Assembly: GCA_022393335.1 (NCBI GenBank)
Contig: JAJEKB010001195.1
Span: 582,166 to 646,165 of the forward strand
Direction of reading: 5' to 3'
From: Macrotrachela quadricornifera
Taxonomy: Eukaryota > Rotifera > Eurotatoria > Philodinida > Philodinidae
DNA: 64,000 nucleotides
Position 1 is the first letter of the stretch, and every line of letters starts with the position of its first letter. This document shows, piece after piece, positions 50,149 to 63,388 of this stretch. Below the pieces are notes generated by a model that saw nothing but the letters and a program-made list of their open reading frames with translations, did no database searches and was not told the origin of the DNA. Both the position numbers and the translations under genes were made by a program.

Positions 50149-50892
50149 TTAGCGTCGTTGTGTGGTTGTCGTCGGTATAGTTTGTTCAGATAATGTTCGA
50201 TCATCAAATGTTTCATTAAGTTCACCATATTTCGATATAACATGATGCGGATTTGTAACTTCTTTCATCGTTTCAGTTTTTGGTTGTTTCAAACCAAGAA
50301 AAAATCCTAACAATGCAAGTATTGATATATTAAAAAATGCAATTATAGTTAATATATATGCCCATCGAATTTGACATGTATCAAGATAAAAAACATTAAC
50401 ATTAGAACCACACACTGTTCGAATTGTATCATTATCAAAACCGGATGGATAAACAACGAGAGCAATAAGTAAGCAGATTGAACAAATAATTTGTATAAGT
50501 GCACAAATAAAATAAACCAAACGTGCACGTAAAAATAAGAATAGTATAAATAATGCAAGACATATAAGAATAAGTAGAGCGGAGAAACCAACAAAAAATG
50601 TTGCAACAATAAAAGGTACATTAAGAATTGTTCCAAAATTTGTCCATGTTCCTTGACAATCAAATTCATTATCAGTTGCTAAACTTACACAATATGAATA
50701 TAGACCAAAATGTCCAGCACGTGGACTTGATAGAGTATCACCAATCCATTGTGGTTGTACAAATACAAATATATTAAGAATAGCAAAACAACCTGTAAGA
50801 AATATCCAAACAAGACTAATAATTCTAGATACCCATTTAAATGATGAAGTTTGTTTTGCTTGTGTAGTCTTCATCATATCAAATAGAAACAA
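50149..50892 (-). CDS. LHFPL-family tetraspan membrane protein
   Basis: One uninterrupted frame of 247 residues (a second in-frame ATG lies five codons in). Four hydrophobic segments are visible at about 24-46, 91-118, 125-147 and 177-200. The first extracellular loop carries the family signature FVQPQWIGDTLSSPRAGHFG and GLYSYC, plus a CQGTW-type cysteine; the second loop has VYPSGFDNDTIRTVCG and the junction CQIRWAYILTII. This matches the LHFPL2-5 group, which includes LHFPL5/TMHS of hair-cell mechanotransduction and LHFPL4 of inhibitory synapses. Whether this protein has such a role cannot be said. The cytoplasmic tail ends in a Thr-rich run. It is the only multi-pass gene in the window lacking introns in its coding part. 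Confidence 0.88.
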   Translation of the reverse strand: MFLFDMMKTTQAKQTSSFKWVSRIISLVWIFLTGCFAILNIFVFVQPQWIGDTLSSPRAGHFGLYSYCVSLATDNEFDCQGTWTNFGTILNVPFIVATFFVGFSALLILICLALFILFLFLRARLVYFICALIQIICSICLLIALVVYPSGFDNDTIRTVCGSNVNVFYLDTCQIRWAYILTIIAFFNISILALLGFFLGLKQPKTETMKEVTNPHHVISKYGELNETFDDRTLSEQTIPTTTTQRR

Positions 50893-53800
50893 TCAATATG
50901 TAAACTGTTTTTCTTTTGTTCGTTGTTTTACTATGTAGTTACTATGCAATTTGTCTTTGTTAATCCTTACTTCTTCCTTCTGATTCATTGTCCTTCGCAT
51001 CTCAATTTGCACATGCGTAGAATATCTGTATTTAAAGTTCGTCGTGTAACAAATAGAACAAATGAAAAAGAGAATAACATAAATTTTATTCTCTTTTATT
51101 TGTTGTTTAGTAGATAATGACATTTTTAAAAATTCTTGAGTCGAAAAGTTCAAGGTTTTTTTTTGTATTTTACTATTGAATTTAGAAAATAGAACGTAAG
51201 ATAAAGGTTGAACATATTCATATTATTTGTTTGTTAATGATGACAAAATAAGTGTAAGATATTCACTAAACTATTATTTTGTTTTATCTATGTAATTATA
51301 TGTAAGGCTTAAATGTTCGTCAGAAAAATATTTGAACATAGTAAGAGTATTAAGTTTTGCTTAATCTATTTATATTATGTCTTTACATTCTAATTTTAAT
51401 GTCAAATGAATGTTTTAGCAATTCATTTTTATTCAAAATACATCAGCGCAAAATATATTTCTAATTTTACGGAAATTTTTGAGTAAATTAACAAATTGTT
51501 TCGTTTAAGTATGTTAATTGAATGCATGGACTTGGCCAAATATGAATGAAATAATAAAACGGTCCTTTCAGCATTGAATTATTATCATCAATAAGATATT
51601 TTTTTGTCAAAATAAATAAAGCAGTGTAATTTAATTATAACATCATTGAATAATATTCACTTTTCCCAACATTAAAATAATAAGTTCACTTCTATTTTTA
51701 CAATATAAAATCCAAAATAAAGCTTCTCTTTAAAATATCTACTATCGTGTCAATTCATTGTGAAAAATCTGATTTTTTATTTCTTGTATGTGATCGATCA
51801 ACACAACCCATTATATAAGAAAACAAGACTAATAAAAATAGTACTAACTCTAAAGCAAAACGTTTATAGAAAGAAGTGCTCCCCTTATCAGATCGTGCAT
51901 ATATCAGTCCAACTGAGGTATATAAGAGCGTTGCTAATCAGATAGTTGATTAGCAAGCACCTTATATAATGCAATTGAAGAGGCGTAGTCATGACATAAT
52001 AATTGAAGCATCTTTACTTATTCTATGAGCAATATTAAGGTAAAAACAGGTTGACATGATGCAATTACGCTGATATTATCTGAAGAACCGTCACATGTCA
52101 GAGTCGAAGTCAATCTTAAGTTTATTAATTTTATTTCGAAAAGAAAACTATGTCCATAACGTTTCTGATAAAGATATATACCATTTAAAGAATGTAATGT
52201 TCAACTGAAACAGTACATATTTATCTACCAAGTATAATAAATTTTCTGTGAACGCTTTTATTATCAATGGAGCTTATCCAGATTAATAATGTAGGGAATA
52301 AAATATTTGATCATTCTATATAACTAAAAGAATATTCATTATTAAGAAAATGCATTTATGTAATAAATTAATAATGATAGTATATGTCAAATGTTTTCAA
52401 TATGGTAATGATAATTAATTATGCAGTTTCTAATTGTAATGATCTAGTACACTATCACTATTTATTCTTTGTTGACAATTCTGACGATTACTTTGATTTG
52501 AGTAGTACGTAGGCTTATGTTTAACCAGAAGAAAAAGAGAGAATGAGTAAGAGATAAAGAATATAAAGATAACATATTAGTATGGTTCGAGAGAGAATAA
52601 ATGACCATTACATATCAATATTCAGTTAAATATATTATAAAATATAACAAAAATGAAAAGCTTTACATTACACTATATGAAGAAAATTAAGAGAATTTTG
52701 TTTTAAACATAAGTTGAGAGAAAGAATGTATTATCTATGATCTTTTTTATCTTTATATTGTCTGTAAGAATCTATTACTGTTGTCGAAATAGGAACCAAT
52801 ATTATTTCTCCCAAATTCTATGAACCAAGAAACTAATTATCTTGCGAATGAATATCATCGATTATTAATACTAAGAATATGTTTAATTTATTTCATATCT
52901 TAAAATTTTTAGCAACTAATCATAGTCAAACAAATAACGAATACATCAAGCATGTAGATATTTGAACGATACTGATACTAGCAAATTCAAATCAGTCATA
53001 AAATATCCATGATATATAATAGATGAATGGCATTATGTTCAATATAGATTGAATTTTAAGATATTTTTTCTTTGATAGTAATTTAACAATTACAGTAGTA
53101 TGTGTTAAATTTGTTTCATCATAACATTGTCTCACAATACTCTAAACGTAGATAAATCGCTCACATATATATTTGATATACATCATTCATATACAGATGA
53201 GCTAGAAGTATCTCAAAAATAAATTATATACTATAAAGATATATTGTATTATTCATCATAATAATTTTTTTCTAGATAAATTTCGTATTATTTTTTTAAA
53301 ATAAATCCTTCTGTACAAAGCATAATGTCTTACTAATTTTACCTTTATTTTGTACAACATTCAAATTTCCAATAATTTTTTCAAGTATAATAATATTTTT
53401 TTTAAAGGATCACTTGTAAAAGTAAAAATTGAATCTTCTCTGTGTATGTCTATTATATTATAAGATATTATTTTTGAAAATTGATTTATATATAACCTAT
53501 TTTCTTAATGTATGATGTCTTCAATCAATATTCTTCGATTTTAATTCATATAGACTAATCTAATACATATTGCTATTGTAATAATGATTCATCATTAGTT
53601 TGTTAACTTTTTATTATTATAAAAATATAAGAAATTGAAATGAATTGTCTTTATACATTGATGGTTAATATATCATTGAAATAATTTTTCATGTACAGTT
53701 CCTTGAATCACATAGAGTCTGTCTAAACACTTTTTGATACAATTTTCACTTTTTATTTGAAAAAATAAAAGTGAAGTGTTTCTTTTTTCAGACAATTTCT

Positions 53801-54711
53801 CAATTGATGTTAAGTGATGTTTTTATTAAAGAGGAAAAACAAGATATATATTTAAGTGATAGAAGCATGAAGGAATAAACGTTTCAAATTGATGTTAGAT
53901 ATAACTAATTAAAATGATATAATGTTACATTTCTATAATATGTAGAATAATGAGTTTATAGGAAATTTTAACGAATATTTACTATAATAGTCATTTTTCT
54001 CATAGACTATTTTTTTTCTATTCCCTAATTGACTCGTTCTTAAAATTTAATACATGTCTAAATACAAACAAAGTTTAGAAAGTTGTTTTCTAGCTGGTAT
54101 GCCAATTACATGAAATAATTTCAATATTTGAATTCACGCATCTCTCTTTCATTTAAAAAAAATAGTTTTAAACTGTGAATTGTATAGAATATTATATTGT
54201 ATTTAAATTTCATCATTATAATATATGAATTTTCTTTTACATTATTACAGCGACTTCTCCTATTCAGTTGAAACTTTGTTAGAATTTCAATTTTGCAAAT
54301 TTTTTAATAGAATTGAAAAAGAAGAAACATGTAATAAAGTTTGATAGAGTTATTTGACAATAGATTGTATTAAATATATGTATATTTACATATAAAACAA
54401 ATAAACATAACAACTTATATTTCTTCTCTCTTTTCCGAATGATGCTGTGCAGTATTTGGTAACTAATAAACATACATGCATTTGCATACAGATGCTGGTT
54501 GATTTTGTAGTAGTCGGCCACAAATTGTCTTTCCTTTCTTTTTCTCTCGCTCGTGCGCTGTTTGCAGCTAGACGAATTGAAATAAAATCTTATCCACACA
54601 TCACAATAGCAAGTAGCCAGTTCTCTTTTAACAACAAGACACACACGCGTGTGTGCATAGTGACAAAAATATTTACGTATACAAAAGTGAAAGACCAACA
54701 GTCATTAACAA
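50893..54711. other. Gene-poor stretch upstream of the LHFPL-like gene
   Basis: Almost 3.8 kb with no supported gene on either strand. The sequence is AT-rich with scattered short open frames of random composition. I saw no long inverted repeats here. Confidence 0.45.
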
Positions 54712-55428
54712 ATGGCCGACTTAGATTCTATAAGAGCAATACTCTATTCAAAAAATATTGATTCAAACAATATCAAGCCGTATACTGGTCTTCATATCAA
54801 TCCAACTGGTAAGAAAAACAATAATTTCTATTTATTTTCATTTCATTAACTTTTATTAAATAATCAGACAATCAAATAGAATCTTTTCTTTCTTAGTTTT
54901 TATGAATAAAATTAGATAACAATAATTTAATTTATGTCTGTTTAAAGGTGATTTGATTTTATCGACCCCATCACTTGAATCTTATCGAGTTAATAACGAT
55001 CCACTATATCGATACGACGGAACTATGTCTGCTCGTCTTCCACAAGAAGTTGATTATCGTATTTTATCTTATGATTCACTTGAAAATCGTCGTTATCAAT
55101 CGCTTAGAATGAAACAACCAGTACCACGCTATGTAACACGTATTTTTCAAGAACGATGTAAAAACAAATATTATTTTACTTCAATATATATATATATGTA
55201 TAGATATATATCGTTTTCCTTTTAGTTGGCTCTGTTGCTTCACCTCGTTCTGAACCTTCAAGAACAGTTCGTATTCAAACAGCACCTGGTTATCGATTAG
55301 TCGTAGATCAAATTCCTAATCAAGATCAAACAATGGTTCCACAACGTTTCAATAAATTGAGTCCATTTGTTACAGATCATGGAACTAATCCAAATGCTGA
55401 TCCTGTCCTTCGACAATCTATGGCTTGA
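54712..55428 (+). CDS. Unrecognised 169-residue soluble protein
   Basis: Exons 54712-54808, 54948-55157 and 55226-55428 join in phase. The protein begins MADLDSIRAILYSKNIDSNN and continues through PLYRYDGTMSARLPQEVDYR, RRYQSLRMKQPVPRYV and VPQRFNKLSPFVTDHG. It is rich in Tyr, Arg and Pro with repeated R-Y/Y-R pairs, has no signal peptide, no membrane segment and no cysteine. Such short Tyr/Arg/Pro-rich proteins are often structural, for example microtubule-inner or cytoskeletal proteins, but that is only a suggestion. Coding support is from splice pairs and codon use. It is isolated, with 3.8 kb of desert before it and the peroxiredoxin gene convergent after it. Confidence 0.65.
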
Positions 55429-56190
55429 ATTCGTTTTTTTGATGTTGCTATACATATATAAATATATAAATAAATCAGTAGACTTCTTTAAAGATTTGAT
55501 GAAATTTTATTAAAATTCTTTTTCATTTTTAAATAAATAATGAGTTCTCTGGCATTTTTCTGAATTATCAAAAGATGACTATCAAAAGTAAATGTGATAG
55601 AATTGATTTAGAAACATTTTAGGCATGTATTAATATCAAATAGATGTATAGTCATACGAAGAGTATCTCATAGATCTTATATATATATATCAGTTACTTA
55701 TGGAATATAATAATAAAAGATATTTGTTATTGAGAATAAATATTTAATCATTGAATTTTTTAATAAGAATTATTCGTACATGAAACCAATAGAAATTTCT
55801 CTACAAAAATATGTTCCACCTTTAAATCTAAATATTTTTTTTTCATATTTCTATAACATCTGTTCTTAAGTATCCTTTCATTTCTCTTTAATTTGTTGGA
55901 TTAGATAAATATTATCAATTTTGTTAAAGCTAAGTAAATATGGCAAAGATCATGTTGCACATTCTTTTATAACCTTAAGAAAAAGAATCTATTCAATGGA
56001 ACAACACAACACCACATAATTATTTTTATTGTCATTAATAAAGGAGACTAAACTACCGTAGCGGAATAAATAAGAGAAAAGAAAAAAAGAATAACAATCA
56101 TTGCACATATCGTTGACAGATAACATTCTCAACGAACTGTTTCATCATCATCATTCATAACAACACAAAAGTAAAAGTAGAGAAAATCAT
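55429..56190. other. Convergent intergenic region
   Basis: About 760 bases between the end of the unrecognised gene (plus) and the peroxiredoxin stop (minus). It has a short TA run near 55678-55691. No gene is seen. Confidence 0.5.
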
Positions 56191-57312
56191 TTAATTCTTT
56201 TTCGTTTCGTAATTTTTACTGAAATATTTCAGTTTTTCTTCTGGATTTGGAATAATAGTATCTGCTCCTGGACGCCAGCCAGCAGGACAAACTAAAATAA
56301 AAAATTTATTATAACTTAATACATGAAAATTCTTTACATCGCATTAATATTTACCTTCTCCATGTTTCTCAGTATATTGAAATGCTTGAAGAAGTCGAAG
56401 TGTTTCATCAGTTGATCGACCAACTGGAAGATCATTCATTGTTATTTGACGAAGAATACCATGACCATCAATAATAAACAATCCTCTAATTAACAAAATA
56501 AATAAATTAATAGAACAAAATGTTTTTTTTTGTTTCATTTAATACCTCAATGCATGACCTACATCCTGTAAATATACACCATAATCTTTGGAAATTTGGT
56601 GTGTCAGATCTGATAAAAGTGGGATTTCAATCTTGCCCAAACCACCTTGTTCACGAGGTGTATTTATCCATGCTATTAGAAAAAGAACAAAAAATAATCT
56701 AAGAAATTTAAATCAACAAAAATAAATTAATTATACCTAAATGAGTAAATTGAGAATCGACAGAGATTGCAACAACTAATAATGTAGGAAATATTATTTT
56801 ACTATTAAAGAAAAAAAACACATGGATATACCTTCAGTATTAATATTTTTAAATTCTTGAATACGATCAGAAAAAGCAATAATTTCAGTTGGACATACAA
56901 ATGTGCTAAAATAGATAAAGTAACAATAGATAATGATAAATTGATTTTATCTATTTATTAAACTTACAAATCTAATGGATAGAAGAGAAGTACAAGATAT
57001 TTATTTTTAAAATCATTCAAACTAATTTCTTTAAATTCTCCATTGATAACAGAAATACCCTCGAAAAATGGTGCTGGTTTACTGACTAAATAAAAGATAC
57101 AAATGAATAGTATTGATCATCAAATAAACAAAAAAAACTTACTTTGAGCTTTACTATATTGTAAACTAAGAGGTTCTCTAGTTGGACGGCTTTCACATGG
57201 ATAAGCTCCATTGCTATCCAAGTGTTGAACACATACTGCTTCTTCCTTTTTACATAAAATTAATGGGCTCCAAAAAAAACAATAAAAATATAAGCAAAAT
57301 AGACGCCATCAT
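56191..57312 (-). CDS. PRDX4: Typical 2-Cys peroxiredoxin, PRDX4-like (secretory), apparent frameshift in the signal peptide
   Basis: Exons 57143-57312, 56968-57085, 56832-56905, 56737-56775, 56546-56672, 56355-56485 and 56191-56291. The body reads [40 protein letters not shown] (peroxidatic Cys), [36 protein letters not shown] sequence, [20 protein letters not shown] and [13 protein letters not shown] (resolving Cys). Both cysteines and the YF-type tail are intact. An N-terminal extension with two more Cys ([17 protein letters not shown]) is like PRDX4, the ER/secreted peroxiredoxin that couples H2O2 removal to disulfide formation. The hydrophobic start [13 protein letters not shown] is in another frame: the run of eight T (57272-57279) must lose one base to join it to the rest. 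With the frame corrected the product is about 251-252 residues. Confidence 0.9.
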
Positions 57313-58498
57313 TCGGTGGTTTTAGTTAAAATAATAATATTTTTTTTTAATATGAATCTGAAATAAAACAAAAGCCTTAATATGAATCAGTAGAAAATCA
57401 TCTTTCTGTAATCTGTTTCATAAAATATTATAGTAGAATATCTACCAAATATATGTACATCATTTAAAATTGAAGTCCATGAATAATTATAAGATTTTAT
57501 TTTGACATATTATTTATATCAACAGGGATAGAATGATTTCCTCTATGAATAAATCAACATTTATTCTATTTAAAATCAGTTACCCATGAATTAGATGCAT
57601 ATAACTATGCTCAAAATATTTTAAAAATAATTCATAATTTATATAATCTTGCTTCACATATAACTCATTTGGTTTGTAAAAGATTTATGTAATATAAAAA
57701 ACTTGCTGTAAAACTTTAAGAAGTTTCGAAATCCTAATGATCTATAAAGAATATTGAAGAGCTTTATTATCCTGTCAATATCTCAATTAACTTTTAATAC
57801 AAACATTTGAAATACATTCCAGCAGGTTTGTTGTATCACTTGATATGAAAAGAAAAGTATATTTCATTCAACAAAAAAATGTTTTCCTCTACCTTTAGAA
57901 TACTACATAACCCATTTATAATTGATGAGATTTCCAATAATTTCGAAAGAAATATTTTTTAATGTTGTTATCAGTGAAATTTTGTCGTAGCTTGTTTTTC
58001 AATATTTATGAATTTATTGTCTTAATTTATACTATTTTAAACATGCCGTTATGGAGCAAATCTTTTTCGAAAAAGATTCAAGTCTGAGTAATAAATATTG
58101 ACCGAGATGCAAAAAAAAAACAAAACATGGAACCCTCCACTTTTTATGATCAAGTCGTTATCTATAGGCTAAAATGAAAATTTTAACTGCTTAAATTTTT
58201 CTTTCGAAGTATAATTTTTTTAGTAATCAGATACTTCCAATGTAGCTTTGTCAATTTCTAGTTGGTTAATTCAAAGAAACCATTTAGAAAGAAGGAAGAA
58301 ATTTTATTTTCCGGTTTGTTCTACATGACCAATCATCATTTAGCGCCACAATTCGTCAATAAAAGACGTTGAGAGTGGTTGTTCTATCCTATAAATATCT
58401 CTTTCTCATTTTTTTCCGTCAAATATATATTGATGCTCTTTCTTTCTTACATAAGTGTTACGAATATTTTTTTTCTTACCTATTTTCAGATCTGATCC
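57313..58498. promoter_or_regulatory. Divergent intergenic region, PRDX4-like and DRAP1
   Basis: About 1.2 kb between oppositely facing starts, so it holds both promoters. Just before DRAP1 a pyrimidine-rich acceptor (TTTTTCTTACCTATTTTCAG, ending at 58489) stands nine bases from the ATG, as expected for trans-splicing. Nothing else specific is seen. Confidence 0.4.
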
Positions 58499-59162
58499 AT
58501 GCCAAATCGTAAAAAGCCGAATACATTATTTTTGCCTGCTCGAATCAAGCGGCTAATGCAAAAGGATGAAGAAGTATGATATTTATTTCGAAATTTCTTT
58601 TTTAATGTATAAATTTATTTTCATTTTTTAGGTAGGTAAACTTTCTGCAACAGTTCCGGTGATTGCAGCTCGTGCATTAGAACAATTTCTTGAAGAACTT
58701 ATTACAAAAACAGCATCAATAACAATATCACTTCAAGCAAAAACTTTAACACCTGAACATATTCGACAACATATATGTGCTGATTCACGTCTTTCATTTC
58801 TTCATGATTTAGCTAATCGAATGGCAACTGGACCAAATAATAGTGGTCGAACACTTTCAACATCTTCAACAATATCAACACCATCAACAACAGCAAATCG
58901 TCCATCATTTCAACAACAATTAAGTATACCGTATCAAGATCCATTACCATTACCATCAACAACATCGTCAAATCAAACAAATTTACTCTATATTAATCAA
59001 CAATTAAGTCGTACTTATTCAAATCAATATTATACAAAAGTAAAAACAAATAAACGAAGTTTTGATCTTGTCGATGAAGAACAACAAGATGAAGAAGAAG
59101 ATGTTGATGATGATGATGATGATGAAGATGAAACATTCATGCCTAATCATACAGCCACATGA
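58499..59162 (+). CDS. DRAP1: NC2-alpha / DR1-associated corepressor
   Basis: Exons 58499-58573 and 58632-59162 give 201 residues. The N-terminal 90 residues are a histone fold of the NC2-alpha type: LFLPARIKRLMQKDEEVGKL, ATVPVIAARALEQFLEELI, KTLTPEHIRQHICAD and LSFLHDLANRM. NC2-alpha pairs with DR1 (NC2-beta) on TBP-bound DNA and blocks TFIIA/TFIIB entry, repressing TATA promoters. The remaining part is Ser/Thr/Gln-rich and ends in a strongly acidic run (EEDVDDDDDDEDE), also typical of DRAP1. It is the first gene of a four-gene plus-strand chain; the next ATG is 208 bases downstream. Confidence 0.93.
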
Positions 59163-59332
59163 ACAATTATAAAATAAAAATCTTTATTGTATAGCTTTTT
59201 TTCTTATTCTTTTCTTGTTGTTTGTGTTTTTTGTATTAGACCTTATTGTTTCATTTTTCGGTTCCTATGTGACGATAAGATACAATGTTACTCCGTCCAG
59301 GAAACTAAATTGATTTGTTCTTGACTTATTTC

Positions 59333-59334
59333 AG
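59333..59334 (+). promoter_or_regulatory. Probable splice-leader acceptor before NUDCD1
   Basis: CTTGACTTATTTCAG ends at 59334, 36 bases before the NUDCD1 ATG and inside the short DRAP1-NUDCD1 spacer. Confidence 0.4.
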
Positions 59335-59370
59335 ATAATTCTATTTAGAAAAAAAGAAAAGAACAAAATC

Positions 59371-61165
59371 ATGACTGAATGGCGTGAATTTCGTCCACAA
59401 CAAAAATTACTTAATTCAAATTTTGATGGTTATCGTTTAACACTTGAACCACTTGCTCAATATACACTCAAATTTGATGATAATATTCATGTACAAAAAG
59501 ATTTTGAACTTGATAATGATTTATATACATATAATGGTATTAAAGGATTTAAATCATTAAATCAACTCTACATAAATTCATGGAAAAATAATAATGATTT
59601 ATATTTTTTTGATCAAACGCATTCAATACAACAAATAAATCTATCATTAAATGAATCTCTTTCACATTTACAACAACCAATATGTGTTTATCAATTACCT
59701 AAAAATACTTTAAATGGATCAATGATTTTTATAACTGATTCACTTGTTTTATTGTGTGATGGTCGTTCAAAATTATTTATTTTAAATACTAATACTTCAA
59801 AATGGAAATTGTTACATGAAGAAGATTTAGATGAATTTTTAACATCACCTATACGATTATTACATGCTATTAGTCATGAAGGATATATACATGCAGTAAT
59901 TGGTTTTATTGAAGCAGAATGTCAATTACTTTGGATTACATTTTCAATAGGATCATCTAATGAAATTAAATTGACAAGAAGACGAATATTAAATGGAAAA
60001 AAATGGCCAGATTTTGTAGCAATTGAATCAAATGGACAAGGAATATATATTGCTGCTGAAGGATTATATAAATTTAAATTTGATTCACTTATAGAAGTAA
60101 ATACTAAAAATTAAAGATTTAAACAATTTTAAAATAAGTTTTTTTTTATAGGTTAAACCAGAAGAAATTCCAAAACAATCGATAGTTGAAAAGATAGAAT
60201 CACCTCTACATTATATTTGGTCACAAACACATGGCACTATTGAAATAGAGATTGATACTAAGTCAACTGAATTGCAACAATGGTCAGTTAATATTGAATC
60301 AGATCATCTTAAATGTTCGATCAATGATATTGTATTAATTAATGCTAAACTTTTTGATAATGTCGATCCAAAAGAAAGTTCATATACAATTACAAAAGAT
60401 AAAAGCAATCAATTAACAATAACTTTACATAAAACTAATATTGGATTATTTTGGAATGAAGTATTTCAAGAAGGACAAGCAATATCAGGTGAAATTAAAA
60501 TGATAAATATACCTGAAACGATTAATACTGAAGATGATGATGATATTAAACAACCATATAATAGTCAACAACTTGAAGAATGTGATCAATATTCAAATGA
60601 TAATGATGCATTTTTATTACGATTTGATGGTGATACACATCATATAACACATCAAGCATTAATTCATAATCAAATATTATTTACAAAATTAAATCCACCA
60701 ATATTATGTATTCGACATGATGTAAGTAATTGATTCAAAAAATTTTTTTAAAGTTATATATAACTAAGTTAATATTCTTAATTTCAGGTGGATGGACTTA
60801 TTTGGCAAATAAATTCTATATCATCTAATGATCAAGCACCATGGACTCATGAAGCAACATTAAATGCTTTTGGTTATGTTCAAGCATCTAAACAAAATCG
60901 TAAATTTATTTCTACTCCAAGTGATTATTCATATGCATTAATATCTGATATAAGTACACATTTATATCTTTATAAACAAAATTCTCCAACATCAAATCTT
61001 CCCGGTTCGTCATTACGTAATCGAAAGACCGGTAAACTTGTTGAAACTATTGCAAAACAACATATGATATCATTTGAAAATCATGATGAAATTCTTGGTG
61101 TTATTACAACATATGAACGAACATATATTTTGACTGATAATCATTTATTTATTATTACGATTTAA
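59371..61165 (+). CDS. NUDCD1: NudC domain-containing protein 1 (CML66)
   Basis: Exons 59371-60096, 60152-60721 and 60788-61165, all phase 0, give 557 residues, close to the vertebrate length of 583. The N-terminal part (LLNSNFDGYRLTLEPLAQYT), the central CS/p23-like segment (HYIWSQTHGTIEIEI, GLFWNEVFQEGQAISGEIKM), LEECDQYSNDNDAFLLRFDG, CIRHDVDGLIWQ and LNAFGYVQASKQNRKF match the NUDCD1 family along its whole length. The CS domain binds Hsp90-type clients; the flanks form a beta-propeller-like fold, and the human protein is reported as a partner of the DEAH helicase DHX15. The stop is 56 bases before the INTS15 start. Confidence 0.92.
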
Positions 61166-61221
61166 AATATTTTGTTATTATTATCTTTTTGTTTTTTTTT
61201 TGTTTTAGATATTCTTTAATC
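61166..61221 (+). promoter_or_regulatory. Intercistronic spacer with strong 3' splice signal
   Basis: The spacer is 56 bases. It contains a long T-rich tract ending in TTTTGTTTTAG (AG at 61207-61208), followed by 13 bases and the INTS15 ATG. There is no room for a conventional terminator plus promoter, so downstream expression probably depends on trans-splicing. Confidence 0.55.
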
Positions 61222-63388
61222 ATGGAAAGTGGACAATTAACTATTGAAAAAGTTACACAATTATTACATCAACGTACATTTCCAGCATCTGTTGATGCAG
61301 CACTTATTACTATACGTGAATGCCCAATGTTTACACGTAAAGATTTATCTATGTTAGCAAATCGTTTTATATTTTGTCATTCATTATCAACATCAAATAC
61401 AAATCCAACTCAATCTATATGGATAAAAACATTGAATAATCTTCAAGAACTTCATACACTTGATATTTTAAGACAATTTTTAGAAAATCAATCTGATTTA
61501 ACAATCTCAGCACGTGTTTTTGATATTATATTTCTTGATATACTTTCTGATCAAGATCATCCATTATTTACACTTTATTATAATTTAATATTAAAATTTC
61601 TTTCACTTGTTATATCATTTGAATCTAAATTAATATTAACAATAATTGCACGATGGTTTTTAACATTATCAAAAACAACTGATTCATTAATAACAAAAAT
61701 TATTGAATATATTATATATGATCATATAGCATTAGCAATAACAAAATCAATTAACAATCTTTGTACAATATCACCATTATTTACATTATGTTTCATTAAT
61801 CAAACATGTATATTATTAGATAAAGAAAATCTTGTAATTAATATAAAAATAATTCAAACACTTATTGAATTACTTACATATGGTTTAACTAATTCTACTA
61901 ACTTATTACTTCTTACCTTACAACAAGAATTCATCGCAGAAAGTAAAGTGATTTCGTTTATTTTAATTCACAGTAATTAGTCCTTATATTTTAAATATAC
62001 GCTTTATTTGTTTCATCTTTGAGTACTTGCTAGCATTAGTTCTTCTATAAACATATCATTCTCTTCCTAAACAACTCGATTTCTTGTATTTTTATAGATT
62101 ATAAATCGTTCGTATCGTATATTTTTGTTTAAAGATATTGGCTTTGATATATCAGTATAGAATAAATATCTAACACAGTTAAATTGAAGGTCTATGAGAT
62201 CTGTAAGATTAATTAACAATTCCGATTTTTGTCATTACCAGGTGAAAGAAATATCAATAAAACATTACTACGAGAATTGAATAATTGGTTTAACTAGGAA
62301 TGTAGAATCTACCCGTAGGCTGCAGCATTGTTTCTGGGGAAAACTCGAGATATTCTAACAGATGCATATTCGAAATCTAGAAAATTTCTTTTCAATTCGT
62401 ACGTCGTATTGCCGAGTAGTTCCGATAGGTTTTGCACTTCTGTGTTTGACACTTATCAGATTGCAAGAAATTGAAACAAATATATATTTTATTAAAATAT
62501 TATAACTGAATGAAATATTTATGAGAATTAGTTGTTTATATAACGACTGAGTGATTCTAGTATTATCACAATTATTACGTAAAACTTTTTTTCCAATGTA
62601 ACAGTGAATTTTTTATGCTCTGAAAACTTGATTATCATCTTATATATTTTAACTAGATAAATATTAATATAGAAGTCGTACAATTTGGATTTATTCATAT
62701 TGTGAAAAAAAATTTCCTATCTCATTTCTTTTATTTTTAATTGCTTCATTTTATAAATATCGTTTATCAATTATTCGAATTTTATACTTTTTGAGAAATT
62801 ATTTGAATTTCTTTCATCTATAATTCTGTTTAAACAGTTGATTATACTGCTTTCAATATCATATTTTGACCTGCAGAACAAAAACAAATCGATATTTGTA
62901 ATCAGATTCAATTAACTTCTTTTTTTTTGTTATTTTAAATAGGTAATCCATCTTTATTCAATTTTGTTCCCTCAATTATTCGTCTAAATGTTCTATTTCC
63001 TCTTCGTTCATTTGAATCATTATCATTACGTTTACATTTTGATCATTTTCATACATCAATTCTTTCATTTTTATTTTCAATTGTCATGAATAATCCACAT
63101 CAACTCGATCAAAATCATATTCTTCAAAAAAATCTTTTTCCAGTGAATTATTTTGAACAATTACCTATTATTATTCAAGATTCTATTGAACGAGAAAAAC
63201 CTAATGAAAAATGTATTGATGAATGTATACAACGTTATTTACAAATCTTATCCATCTGTAAAACTCCATCATTATCATTAACTCAACTACGTATTTCTGA
63301 TCTAGGAAAACATTTTCCTTTATTTACAAGTCATAAATTATTTGATGTACTTAAATATAAAGAAGAAGAGGAAACAAAAAAAATATAA
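61222..63388 (+). CDS. INTS15: Integrator complex subunit 15 (C7orf26 homologue)
   Basis: Exons 61222-61942 and 62943-63388 flank an exactly 1,000-base intron and give 388 residues. The start MESGQLTIEKVTQLL is the first ATG after the 3' splice signal; the same frame is open further upstream. The part around LNNLQELHTLDILRQFLENQ aligns with LNSLQELQLLEIM-type sequence of vertebrate C7orf26, and the following helix-rich region (VISFESKLILTIIARWFLTL) and the second-exon helices (FNFVPSIIRLNVLFPLR) fit its all-alpha repeat character. INTS15 associates with the INTS10-13-14 arm of Integrator, which cleaves nascent RNA at paused polymerase II. Similarity is modest, so the assignment rests mainly on this central block and overall layout. 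Confidence 0.7.
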
